Positions 48,116 through 63,445 of a stretch of DNA of 64,000 nt are shown one piece after another. The stretch is from Elgaria multicarinata webbii (lineage: Eukaryota; Chordata; Lepidosauria; Squamata; Anguidae). Where the stretch lies: NCBI RefSeq assembly GCF_023053635.1, contig NC_086171.1, forward strand, positions 18,680,006-18,744,005, in the 5' to 3' direction. A model generated the notes under the pieces. That model saw nothing but the letters and a program-made list of their open reading frames with translations. It ran no database searches and was not told the origin of the DNA. A program made the position numbers and the translations under genes. The stretch's first letter is position 1. Each line of letters begins with the position of its first letter.

Positions 48116-49900
48116 TGAGGCAGTTTGCGATACCGGTCGGATAGGAGAAGTAGCTTGGTGAACCATGGTTGGCGGGGCCACCAAGGGGCTATAAGGATGC
48201 AATTTGTATTGTCCTCCTCTATCTTTGTTAGGACTCTGGTAATGAGTGGAATGGGGGGGAAAATGTAGAATAGAGTTCCCTCCCACTTGATGGTGAATGC
48301 ATCTCCTATAGAGTTTGGGCTGTTGCCGGCGCGGCTGCAGAATTGTGCACACACTGCATTGTCGTCTGTAGCGAAGAGGTCTATCGTAGGGCGTCCCCAT
48401 TGAGTAAACAGGCTGTTGACGATGTCGCGATGAAGCATCCACTCGTGGGTGTTTGGTGACGTGCGGCTTAGCAGGTCGGCCACTGTGTTGTCTAGTCCGG
48501 CTACGTGTATGGCTGTGATATGAATGTGGTGTCTGATGCACCAGGTCCATATCCTCTTGGTGAGGTGAAGGAGACGGCTGGACCGTGTTCCTCCTTGTTT
48601 GTTTAAGTAAAAGACAGCTGTGGTGTTGTCTGATTCTACTGTGATGTGCTGATGTTGTAGAGTCATTACGAAGGATTTCAAGGCCTTTTCTATTGCTAGG
48701 AGCTCTAGGTAGTTGATGTGGTTCATTGCTTCTGACTTTGTCCATAGAGCTTGTACCTTGAGTGGACCACAGTGCGCTCCCCAGCCGGAGAGTGAGGCAT
48801 CTGTGGTTACTGTTTTGGTTGTATGCGGCTTTTTGAAGGGAACTCCTTCTGTGAGGTTGTGTATATTTTCCCACCAAAATAGGGAAGCCTTTATTTTGTG
48901 AGGAATTTGAAGTGTGGTGCGTTGATCGTCTAATTGGTTGTTGAAATTGCGAATGAACCATTGTTGGAGGTCCCTCATGTGGAGTCTTGCGAAAAAGAGG
49001 ACGGCTGTTGTTGCTGACATATAACCTAACAGTTTTTGGATCTGGTGAGCGGATGCTGTGGTGCATCTTCGCAACCTTCTGGCAAGGGATGATAGCGTTA
49101 TGGCTCTTTGTATGGGAAGAGACGCCCTGCTGTGCACGGAATCTAATTTTATGCCGATGAATCTGATGGTGCGCGTGGGTTGAAGGACAGACTTTTCTGT
49201 GTTCACACATAGGCCAAGGTTGAACAATATTCGCAACGTCGTAGAGAGATGTTGTTGGAGCTGATGATGCGTTTTGGCGACCAAGAGCCAGTCGTCTATG
49301 TATGGATAGACCTGTATGGCTAGAGTTCTGAGGTGTGCGCATACGGTCGCCATACATTTTGTAAATACTCTTGGTGCTGTGGCCAAGCCAAAGGGAAGTA
49401 CTAGGAATTGGTAAAAGTTTTTCCCTATTGCGAAGCGGAGGTAAGGTTGACTGTCCTCTCGTATCGAGATGTGAAAATAGGCATCCCTGAGGTCTATGGT
49501 GACGAACCAGTCTCCTTGTGAGAGAAGCGGAATGATGGATGAGAGGGTGACCATTCTGAACTTTTGGGTTGTTATAAAGAAGTTTACATCTCTGAGGTCT
49601 AATATGGGTCTGAGGCCACCATCTTTTTTGGGAACTGTGAAATATCGGGAGTAAAACCCCCCGAGTATTTCGTTTTGAGATAGGTGTCTGATGGCTCCTT
49701 TTTGCAATAGAGCATTGACCTCGTTTTTGAGCACTGTGGATGGAGTTGTCAACTTTATTCCAGAGAAAGGAGGGAGGGTATCGAATTCGATTGAATAGCC
49801 TGTCTGTATTATTTTGAGTACCCATTTGTCTGTTGTGATCTCTTCCCAGGCGTGAAAGAAGTTGGAAAGGTGACCGTCGAAGTGGACCGTCGTTGAATCG
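48025..49900 (-). mobile_element. DIRS part: reverse transcriptase, RNase H, methyltransferase-like region
   Basis: Reverse transcriptase with the catalytic 'YIDDWLL' box, RNase H ('TDASLSGWG', 'ESDNTTAVFY'), then a region with 'DLFATDDNAVCAQF' and 'FPPIPLI' of the kind described as Dam-methyltransferase-like in DIRS elements. Confidence 0.88.
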
Positions 49901-49918
49901 TGAGTTTGATGCTGGCAG

Positions 49919-52102
49919 TCAAAGACGCTTAGTTTTTTGGAAGTCCTGACGTTTGCGATATGAGGGAAATTTTCCAGTTGAGTAATGGGGTCGTCTAGGT
50001 TGTTGTGACTGTTGCTGTTGTTGTCGAAAGGGGCGGTCCTGCAAGAAACGTGTCTGAGGTTGGTACTGTTGACGGTACCAGCGACGTTGCCTGGGAAATT
50101 GTTGTAAAGGGGTTAAGCCCATCTTTTTTGCAGTTGTTCTGGCTTTTTGGACGGAATCCATAGTTTCGTCCGTCTTAGCATGGAAGAGACCAACCCCGTC
50201 AAAGGGAAGGTCTTCTATTCTTGAACGTGCCTCTTGCGACAAGGTTGTGGACCTGAGCCAGGCATGTCTGCGAAGGGCAATAGCAGCCATCATAGTTCTG
50301 GTGCCACAGTCAGTCTGGTGCCTTGCAGAATGTATTTGGTGTTTTGCCATATTAGAAGCCTCAGCCTGAAAAATTCTGGCCAGGTCTCTGCGGTCATCTG
50401 GAAGTTCATCGCATAGAGACCCTACCTTCTCCCATAAAAATAACTGATAGCGAGCCATAGCTGCTTGGTAATTCGCTACTCTCATGGTGAGCGATGCAGA
50501 AGTGTATACTCTTCGTCCCATGAGGTCGAGTCTTCGACCTTCTTTATCCACAGGGGAGGCATGTATTCTTTGTGACCGTCCCTGTGACGACTCAACGATG
50601 ATAGAGTTGGGTGCAGGGTGTTTCATAAGGAAGGGAACGTCCCCTTCCTGTACTTTGTACATGTTTTCCAGACGTTTAGAGGCTGGGATCATGGATGATG
50701 GATTAGTCCATGCTAGTTGCGCTGTCTCTAGTAAGGTTGGTAAGTATGGTATAGAAACCAGTGTAGGATTTTCAGCAGTCACAGCATCGAAGACTGGGTC
50801 TTTGGGTCTTTCGATCTGCTGTTGGGATTCTAGACCTAACGTTCTGGCCATGCGGAGAATATGCTCTGCAAAACTTACAACGTCTTCAGGTGGGGAGGGC
50901 GGCTCTTTTGATGCTACCTCTGCATCCGGTGACGGAGTTGAGGGCGTGATCGAAAGGGCTGATAACGAATCAGATTGGTAGTCATCGTCGGTAGGGGAGT
51001 CGCGCTCAGTATGCCGTAAAGCGAGGTTTGTGTCTGCGCATGGCGATAACGGGCGGCTCGGTATCGAGTGTGTCGATGTGCGTTGTCTCGGTCCCGATGG
51101 TGGTGGTGTTCGTCGGTATCGAGATGTCTCGGTCTCGGTACGGCGCCTATGTCTAGGTGGTGACGGTGAGGCATGTCGATACGGAGCCATGTCCGCTCGG
51201 TGTCCGTGTCTCGGTGGCGAAGGAGAGATGCGTCGGTAAGCTGTAGGCGGGTAATCACGGTATCGACGTGAGTCCTGTTCATAGCGGTGTGGGCGGTAGT
51301 GTTCCCAATCTAAGTATTCCCGTCCTCTGGTACGGGAGTACTGGGAAGATCTATCCCAGTCTGAACGGGGAGATCTAGATCTATGGTCGCGATGGCGATT
51401 CTCGTAGATCTGTGTTTCTCCTTGGGCGGAGTTTAGAGGCTCCAAGTGGCTTGGCGGGGCTGTTAGTATAGCCGGCTCTGCCATGGTTGGTGGTGACAGA
51501 TCCACCAGCTCTCCTTCGGAGACCGAAGCGTTTGGTACCGAGGTAGGTGGTGGTACTGAAGCGTTCGGTATCGAGGTCGGTGGTGGTACCGACGGTGATA
51601 ATCGAAGTGGTGCTGGTGATTCTCTCGGTCCCGAAATGGTTGCCGATGGAGATGGCAGTGTTATTGGAACGTCTAGAGATTGCGGTTCCAATTGTTTTCT
51701 TTTCTTTTTCTTTTGCAATTCGATGTTTTTAGTCTTTTTGGTCCTTTTAGGGTGTTTACTAGTTATTGTTGGTGGTTTAGGCGCGGTAAAAACAACCGGC
51801 CTAGTAGGTGAGACTTGAATTATATTCAAATCCATCGCGTCTCCTCGGTCAGGGGTTGCTGTAGGTCCCTTTTTGGTAGCGTTAGAAGGCGTGTCTACTG
51901 CTCTTAGGGCTCTGTCCCAAAGTAAGGATCTGAGGCGGTCTGCTCTGTGTTTTCTAGTTTGTTTAGTAAATGCCATACAGTGGTGGCAAGATTCCACTTT
52001 ATGTCCCTCGCCTAAACATAAAACGCAGAGAGAGTGCCCGTCAGTGGGAGGAAGTTTACTCCCACATCGGACACATTTTCTAAAAGGGGCCTTAACGGCC
52101 AT
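49919..52102 (-). mobile_element. DIRS part: gag-like region
   Basis: About 727 residues. N-terminal Cys/His cluster ('CVRCG', 'CVLCLGEGH'), a long Ser/Pro/Arg-rich middle with 'RYRD' and 'PSPPRH' repeats, and a conserved C-terminal part ('EKVGSLCDELPDD', 'MAKHQIHSARH'). This layout is usual for DIRS first ORFs. Confidence 0.8.
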
Positions 52103-52318
52103 GCGGCAAGGCCCGGCGATCAAGGATCGCCGGAAGTAAGAACGCGAGTAAATAAAACGCAAAACAGATAGAGGAAAGATTAGAATATAGAAAGAGGAGA
52201 TGAATAAAATAGAACAAATAGAATAATAAGATTTTTTTTTTTTTTTTTTTTAAACTCTAGGAGGTCTGACGAAACGGAGAGATCCCGAGGTGAAGTTGCC
52301 ACAATGGCGGTCAAAGAA

Positions 52319-52467
52319 GAACTGAAGAGGTGGGCGGGAACCCCTGGGGATATGCGCAGAAGGAACAGGGTTCCCGCCAAAACTCTAGGCTATGGAAGTT
52401 TCCCGAATGAAGCTCAGCGCAGGCGCAGAGCCCATCAGTGTGATGCACAGAGACCACGAAGAAGAAT
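52319..52467. repeat. DIRS terminal inverted repeat (right)
   Basis: 'gaactgaagaggtgggcggg' to 'ccacgaagaagaa'. The portion 52319-52453 is the complement of 46628-46756 with no difference seen by eye. A poly-T run lies just inside it at 52231-52250. Confidence 0.88.
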
Positions 52468-52742
52468 TGTAAGTTATTGTAAGAAGAAGAAAAAAATCTC
52501 CTAAAGATTAGGTAAAGTATTGTCCAAAAAAACAAAAAAAAACACTTCTGCTTTTTTCCTTCTGCTAAACTACAACATAAATTTGTGGTTTTTAAACCAA
52601 TTAGTAAAGAAATGATGCAGTAAAAAAAGAAGAAGAAAAAAGAACAGACCATTTTTCAAAAGTTATCTAACCTGTACAACAACAATCTTTGGGAAAATGA
52701 TCTATTCTATGTAGAAATGCCTCTATTTTCATATCAATCTAA

Positions 52743-52749
52743 GAGGTAG
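52743..52749 (-). promoter_or_regulatory. IGF2BP3: let-7 seed match 1 in IGF2BP3 3'UTR
   Basis: Minus strand CTACCTC (7mer-m8). Confidence 0.5.
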
Positions 52750-52948
52750 ATCAACAAAATGGTGAAACAAAGTTTTGTTTTTGCTAATTGTGCCCCTCAA
52801 ATCAGTGCAGCGTAGCAGTTCCAATCTTCTCATGCACAGAAACATCACAAACAAAAGGGTCCGAGGTAATAGCATGGCTTGCGCACACGGGTAGGCCCAT
52901 GCACGCACAGCAGTCTTTATGCACCATGTGTTGCCACATTGTTAAAAC

Positions 52949-52956
52949 TGAGGTAG
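52949..52956 (-). promoter_or_regulatory. IGF2BP3: let-7 seed match 2 (8mer)
   Basis: Minus strand CTACCTCA, a full 8mer. It lies just upstream, in the sense of the transcript, of the proximal... poly(A) area at 52964-52969; the hexamer itself is read before it, so use of that hexamer would exclude sites 1 and 2. Confidence 0.6.
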
Positions 52957-52963
52957 ACTGAAG

Positions 52964-52969
52964 TTTATT
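52964..52969 (-). terminator. IGF2BP3: Candidate proximal IGF2BP3 poly(A) signal
   Basis: Minus strand AATAAA in 'ctacaataaacttc', 1.6 kb after the stop codon. Use here would give a 3'UTR that ends before the DIRS element. Confidence 0.4.
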
Positions 52970-53981
52970 GTAGAAACTTGAATGCATATTACCACAATCA
53001 TGATTCAAATTACATTCTGAAATTAAAAAAATAAATTTGGTAAATCTCCTGCAATCCCTGCCTTTTGATACAAGTTTTCTCCCTCCTTTTTTTGTGGTTG
53101 GTTGCAGAACGTGCATAAATCCTGCTGTATCTATTTCATAAGCCAAGCTTGAGGTTGTATTAATTCATTTTTTTATTTTTTAAAAAACCTTTGAAGTGGC
53201 TTAGTCTGGCCCTTAGTAGCGGCTGGATATGTAAACTTAGCCTTTCATTACCTTTAAACGGGATCAAACAATGTCTGATCTCTCCTCCCCTGCCCAATAT
53301 CATGGTAACTGAAAACAGTATGAAGCAATCTCCTGGAGAGCAGGGAACCCATGCCTCCAAACGGCTCTAGCAGATCAAGCATCCTATCAAACTGAAGATG
53401 AAGCTTGCTCTTTGAAACAGAATGGTAAAGTACAAATGGGCTGCAAATGTTTAAGTGTAGCATTAGTAGGTAGGTAGTGATGGTCAAAGGCACAAAGGGT
53501 TCATGCATTCAATCAAGTAGTATAAGAGAAAAAAAAGTCCAGTCTCCAAAAGACTTTCTAAAATTTACCCCCCAGCCTCTTGCCATCACTTCCTTGTTCT
53601 GTTCCCAACAAAGTACCATCAAACTTTTTCATCCCATCCTAAAAGAAAAAACAATGGCATTGCTACTATCAGAATGTTGGCATTTGTTTAGGTATCGTTT
53701 GAACATTCACTGATTTCCCCCCACCCCAAACAAATGATTGTGTTGACACCCTCAGATATAATCCGAGACTATATTTTTCCATCTTACTCCTGTCAGCCAG
53801 CAGCTAGAAGCAATCTACTATATATCTTCCACCTCAATAAATTCTGTAGTACTCCTGGCTGTTGGCTGATCAAATTTTACTTTTTTTAAAAAAATAAAAT
53901 GCTCAAGAACTATTAGCTTTATAAAGTATACAAAATACCAAAGGAAAAAAAGAAAAGCAAAAAAAGGAACAATTTCTTACT

Positions 53982-53988
53982 TGAGGTA
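53982..53988 (-). promoter_or_regulatory. IGF2BP3: let-7 seed match 3 (7mer-A1)
   Basis: Minus strand TACCTCA. Confidence 0.45.
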
Positions 53989-53997
53989 TTAAATGCC

Positions 53998-54005
53998 TGA
54001 GGTAG
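53998..54005 (-). promoter_or_regulatory. IGF2BP3: let-7 seed match 4 (8mer)
   Basis: Minus strand CTACCTCA, 9 bp from site 3. Such close pairs can act together or exclude one another. Confidence 0.6.
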
Positions 54006-54603
54006 TTTAGTAAAATGCATATTTATCTTTTCATGCCCTGGCCAACACCATTGAACGCTTCCCTTAGTTTATACATGGCAGTGTTATGTAAAAATGCAAC
54101 CAAATGTAAAAGAAATGCCACTTGGTTAACATTGGGAGTAACACTTAACCTCTTTGTCAATGCCCTTGTTCTAAACCCCAAACCCTAACCCATAATCCCA
54201 CCCTTCAATTGTCTTTTCTTCTTTTACAAGTGGACCTAGAAGAGCAATGCCTTTTCTTTTTAAACCAGTGAACTCAAAAGAGAAAGCTTCATTAAACCAA
54301 GTTCTAAAATTGCTGGGGAATAGTAAGAACAATAAAAGAAGACTAACACGTTTATGTTAAACTGTGAGAATAGAACAAAAGGGAAGTGAAGGGGTCCTTA
54401 GTTTAAAGCTGGGTTTTCAAAAGTAAGAGAGCCTAAAGAATACATTCTCGGAGACAGCATATGCCACCTGCGGCCTGGTCCTCAAACAAATGACTGGATT
54501 GGTGAAACTTCTGCATATTATTCCAACAGGTGCCCAGAACCTGTCCGTTACAGTCTCTCTCTTTGGTCGGGCCTCTGTCTCCGAAGGGTCTTTTCCTAAA
54601 CCT

Positions 54604-59179
<4,576 letters not shown>

Positions 59180-59339
59180 CTAGGGTAGGGAAAGAAAAAA
59201 AATGGGCAGGCAGTGAACAATCCGAATAGTAGCGATCAAGCTGTAACACCACAGTTGAAAGCATATTCCCTATTTCTCAGCACCATGCATAGTTGAGTAA
59301 CTGCTTTGTAGAAAAGGAAAACAAAAGAGAAATTCACTG

Positions 59340-59615
59340 GATTGGATCCACATGTTCCTTCTGCAGCAGAAGCTCTCCCTGAGCAGAGTCCTACTCAGGA
59401 CCCTCCAACTGGTGGGAAGGCGAACCTGCCAATTCTCTCCTCTCTCAGCAGCCCCAAGAACATCTCCCAGGCTGTTCCAGCTTGGAGCAGATTTGGTGGG
59501 GGACATAGGGGAATTGATGAGAATGAGTCCTCCAACAATCTGGCAGTGGAAATGGCTCTGCTGGATCAGAAACCTTCCATAGATGGAAAGAGTCTTTATG
59601 TCCTGGATGCAACCC
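59340..59615. mobile_element. Probable foldback element, GTTGGATCC family
   Basis: Left 'attggatccacatgttcctt', right 'gtcctggatgcaaccc'. 'ccttctgcagcagaagc' near the left end is a local hairpin. The arms are more diverged than at 39692. Confidence 0.4.
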
Positions 59616-59994
59616 AGTGTAAAACCGCAAGATTTCCAACAGTAGCAATTCTAAAATTTTATTTTTAAGGACTACTCATACTGAGTTTGAAAGACACCAC
59701 AAAGCAAAGCTTTAGCATTACACAATGAACTGCAAGGATTCTAGTGAAGCCCATTGTGTAGGATTGTGTAAAACTTGGGATTCTCTTAGCAATTCCATAA
59801 CAATTAGTACATTAAATACAAGATCAAGAGTTTTTAAAGACTGTGGATTACACATATAAAATACTAGTCACTAAGCGTGGTTTTAAAAACACAATTTAAG
59901 TCAAATGCCTAATGCAAGGTGACTACATGGTAACATGAAATTAAAATATTTACAGAGTTTTAAAACGACAAGTTTTAAAGCTGAGAATGAGCCG

Positions 59995-60475
59995 CGGCTA
60001 GAGAAGAATGCTAAAAGCAACAAAAAAAGCTTTCTTCAGGTATGTGTAGAGTAAAAGACGGAGGAAAGAAATGGTGGTTCTACTGCTTAATGAGGATGAC
60101 AAATTGTTTACAAACAACAAAGAAAAAGGCTGAAATGCTGAATTCCTACTTTGGCTCAGTCTTCTCCCAAAAGCTGATCTATGACCCCCTTGGCAAAAGT
60201 GAAGTACAAACGGAAGGGGAAGGATTGTAGTTTGAGATTGATTAACAAATGGTCAAGGAACACCTAATTTCATTGAACAAGTTCAAATTTCCAGGGCCCA
60301 ATGAACTGCATCCTAGAGTAATGAAGGAGCTGGCAGAAGAACTCTCAGAAACACTGCCTATTATCTTTGCAAAATCATGGAAGACGGGGTGATGTTCCAG
60401 ACAGCTTGAGGAGGGCTAATGTCCCTATCTTCAAAAATGGCAACCACAAGGAACCTGGTAACTATAGATAAGTTA
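59995..60475 (+). mobile_element. Decayed CR1 LINE ORF2 fragment
   Basis: Translated in pieces it gives 'KAEMLNSYFGSVFSQK', 'GPNELHPRVMKELAEE', 'LPIIFAKSW' and 'NHKEPGNYR'. These match the linker and early reverse transcriptase part of CR1 ORF2, whose usual form is GPDGLHPRVLKELA and PGNYRPVSL. Stops and at least one frameshift interrupt it. It has neither the 5' end nor the 3' end of the element. Confidence 0.8.
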
Positions 60476-61492
60476 GATTTTTTTACCTGTTTTCAATGGA
60501 ATTTGAGAATAGACAGCCATAGATAAATGCCATTGGTTGAGCCAAATACGATTTTGGGGCTAGCTTACCAAAGTTTCCTCAAACATCCTCAAACTGTCCT
60601 GCAGTTTGTGCATGTCCTCTGATTATGCACCATATAGTGCTGTCTGTGAGTAGATTGGATTGTAAGAATAGTAGTTTTCTATGTCAGTGTCAACTGTCAA
60701 TAAGCAGAGTATGAATGTAGCTACTACATTGTCCCAATTTAACTTCTGGCAGTACTGCATTGTTTAAAGGACAGTCTTCTAAGAATAGGTTATCTTAAGG
60801 CCTGTTCTCATGATACTGCTTGTTACATTTAAAAGATGGCCACTCCCACATACTTATGAAAATAAATCATACATCCATATGGTCCATGACAGACCTGTAA
60901 GTACTGAAAATTTTGAAGTACTTTTGCAAGCACATGAGACAAATGCATGTTGTGGTCTATAGCCATGGTGGGTGAATAATCCTGTCTTTTGGACAGAAGT
61001 TCGGATTAGTTGGCTTTTTAGTCAGTACAACCCTTTCAAATCTATGATTGTTAAAGTACCAATCTGTGTTGGCAAAAAAGAACACAACTTCTTATTACTA
61101 GCATGTCAATTCTATAAAGAACATTGCTTTCTGACAATGCCAAAAGCTGCTCTGTCTCTTCAGTGGGTGTGACATCTTTATGAAGGGTGAAGATATTTAA
61201 ATATAGGTGTACTGACTTTCAGTAGCATAATACAACTGAAAGTAAGTCCACCAAGAGATCTGCACCAAAGCAAAATTAATTATAGGGTGAAGTGAAGTAG
61301 CCAGTAATTGAGCATAGAGGAATATTTAGTATGAGAAATAGTATCTGGAAACCCAGTGCATCTTCAGGCTATATATAGTGCAGACGGAACCAAGAGTGAC
61401 TTGAATCTGTCTTGGAATTGGCTTATAAGGGCGCTATTCTGTTCTTTGATATAGCAATAATTAATTCATTTACATTGACCTAGGGCAGAATT

Positions 61493-61841
61493 CAATGGGG
61501 TGCTTATGCTCCTGATGATTTTCTTACAACCCACCAATTCCATTGCACAAGCCACCCACAACGTTTGTGCAATGGCGATTTAGCGTTTCCAGGGCAGTTC
61601 AAAACTACTGTAAATAATTGTTTCTGGAAGGAGGCAGTTTGGCAGAGCTCATACAAGGGTGCTCTGCTGACTTGCCTCCTTCCAGAAACTAGGATTTCTG
61701 CTGGTTTCTGAGCTTCCTCTAGGAAGTGCTACATCTCCCTTGCCTAAGTGGTGGGTTCTGGCGGTGCAACTCCACAAGTGGGAACCACCACTTGTGGAAG
61801 GGAATCAGAAGGGATGGAAGCATCCTGTTGGATTCTGCCCC
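61493..61841. mobile_element. Foldback DNA element (GGGCAGAATTCAA termini)
   Basis: Left 'gggcagaattcaatggggtg', right 'catcctgttggattctgccc'. Inner arms 'gtttctggaaggaggcagt' and 'cttgcctccttccagaaac', and 'aaccaccacttgtgg', are self-complementary. Confidence 0.6.
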
Positions 61842-61842
61842 T

Positions 61843-62158
61843 GGTTTACACATAACAAGATGCCATTGTGGATGAATTTTCCTGTGGGGCTTCTTGCTGG
61901 TACCGCCCCCCCATTTTGGAAATTCAAAGTTGTGGCAAGGGCGCTTGTGTTATGCGGGAACCTGGCCAGGGTGGGTTGTAAGGGTTGTTAACGAGCCACC
62001 CAGAACGTATGGCTGTGGGCGGCTTGTTAGCCACCCCAACAACTCTTCCTGGCTAGGTTTGCCCCCCCACCCATTTTGAAAATGGCAGCCAGTACTGCAA
62101 TGAGAAGCTTTGCAGGAAAATTCACCCATTATAGCTTCCCGTTATGTGTGAACTAGCC
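61843..62158. mobile_element. Foldback DNA element (GGTTTACACATAAC termini), abutting the previous one
   Basis: Left 'ggtttacacataacaagatg', right 'cgttatgtgtgaactagcc'. 'cattgtggatgaattttcctg' pairs with 'caggaaaattcaccc'. Starts 1-2 bp after the preceding element ends. Confidence 0.6.
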
Positions 62159-62564
62159 CATGTTTTGAGATGTTAGTTTGATGCCTTTATACCAGTCTTA
62201 TACTTCCATTCCTACCCACTCATGGAAAGTTCACTCAAAACAAGTTGATTTTTCAGATATTTATTATCTCTCTCTACACTCAGTTGCAATTTCTAAAACA
62301 AATTGAAGCCATCTTTTAAAATAATTCAAGATCTTTACTGAAGTCAGATTATGCCTAAACAAATGACTTCAATTGTATTTTTTTAAAAGCACAAAGAACC
62401 CCAAATTACAAGGAAAACTGTGAAGCACCCCCCTTTTCCATGCTGCATCCACTGTAAGTATCAAGAAAAAAGCAGTCAGAGCCACTATAGCCAGGAATAC
62501 AGTTTTAAAAGAGCCGTCCTTCTCTAAAGCTGCCAGTTGATTCATTCAACAGATGATCTTTCCC

Positions 62565-63445
62565 TGATTATTATTATTATTATTATTAGCATTTTTATAC
62601 CGCCCAATAGCCGAAGCTCCCTGGGCGGTTTACAAAAACTAAAACAATTCAAAGTGTAAAACAAACAGTATAAAAACATGATATAAAATACACATTAAAA
62701 CGAATTAAAACATACCATTCATGATTAAAACATCCTGAAAACATACTTAAATTTCGCTGGATAAGCCTGCCGGAATAGATCAGTCTTTATTGCTTTTTTA
62801 AATTCTAAAAGACTGTCAAGTTGACGAATCTCCTCCGGCAGGCCATTCCACAGTCTGGGAGCAGCAGAAGAGAAGGTCCTCTGGGTAACAGTTGTTAATC
62901 TAGTTTTTGCTAGCTGAAGTGGATTCTTCCAAGAGGACCTGAGTGTGCGTGGTGGATTGTACGGGAGAAGGTGATCCCGCAGGTAGCCTGAACCCAAACC
63001 ATGTAGGGCTTTAAAGGTAATAACCAACACTTTGTACTTCGCCCGGAAACTAATCGGAAGCCAGTGAAGAGATTTTAAAACTGGTGTAATGTGGTCACCC
63101 CTAGGTGTACCAGTGACCAGCCTGGCTGCGATATTTTGGACTAATTGAAGTTTCCGGACTAGGCACAGAGGTAGCCCCATGTAGAGCGCATTACAGAAGT
63201 CAAGCCTCGAAGTTACCAGTGCGTGCACTACCGTCTTTAAGTCTTCTGACTCTAGGAAGGGGCGCAGCTGGCGTATCAGCCGAAGCTGATAGTAGGCACT
63301 CCTGGCAGTTGCATCTATCTGGGCCGTCATTTGGAGCGATGGATCCAGAAGCACCCCCAAGCTGTGAACACAGTCTTTCAGGGGGAGTGTAACCCCATCC
63401 AGAACCGGTTGACACACTGATGCTTTTAATAGGCCAGTTCACAGG
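62565..63445 (-). mobile_element. 5'-truncated L2-like LINE (CR1 superfamily), ORF2 C-terminus and 3' end
   Basis: An open frame of 230 residues from the Met at 63417 (minus) has 'LGVLLDPSLQM', 'LVTSRLDFCNALYMGLP', 'LQLVQNIAARLVTG', 'LKSLHWLPI' and 'APRLWNGLPEEIR'. These are conserved blocks of the C-terminal third of L2-group reverse transcriptases. Its 3' end is 'ccgcccaatagccgaagctc' (plus strand) with an ATT microsatellite, the source of the fragments at 5331, 22062, 38850 and 44702. The frame is open, so the copy is moderately young. Confidence 0.8.

Larger units (their letters stand above)
46578..52467 (-). mobile_element. DIRS-type retrotransposon, looks whole
   Basis: Tyrosine-recombinase retrotransposon of about 5.9 kb. 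It has split inverted terminal repeats and an internal complementary region instead of LTRs, the DIRS hallmark. Parts on the minus strand, 5' to 3': gag-like region, reverse transcriptase/RNase H with a methyltransferase-like end, and tyrosine recombinase overlapping it in another frame, as the family is known to do. No break is obvious in any part. The shared cores of the two terminal repeats look identical by eye, so the insertion is young. It lies in the same sense as IGF2BP3, next to its 3'UTR. Whether it is active cannot be judged here. Confidence 0.92.
52485..54603 (-). other. IGF2BP3: IGF2BP3 3'UTR (at least the proximal 2.1 kb)
   Basis: Repeat-free AT-rich sequence directly after the stop codon, with four let-7 seed matches. 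No splice acceptor is needed to reach it. A proximal AATAAA (minus) lies at 52964-52969. The DIRS element begins right after it. Confidence 0.7.

Noticed and set aside
48116-49825. First two thirds of the 941-codon minus-strand frame as a separate protein
   Set aside because: It is another frame over the reverse transcriptase region of the DIRS element and lacks any domain; only the recombinase part is meaningful.
54171-54200. Telomere-like 'aaaccctaaccc'
   Set aside because: Only about two units within the IGF2BP3 3'UTR; no array.
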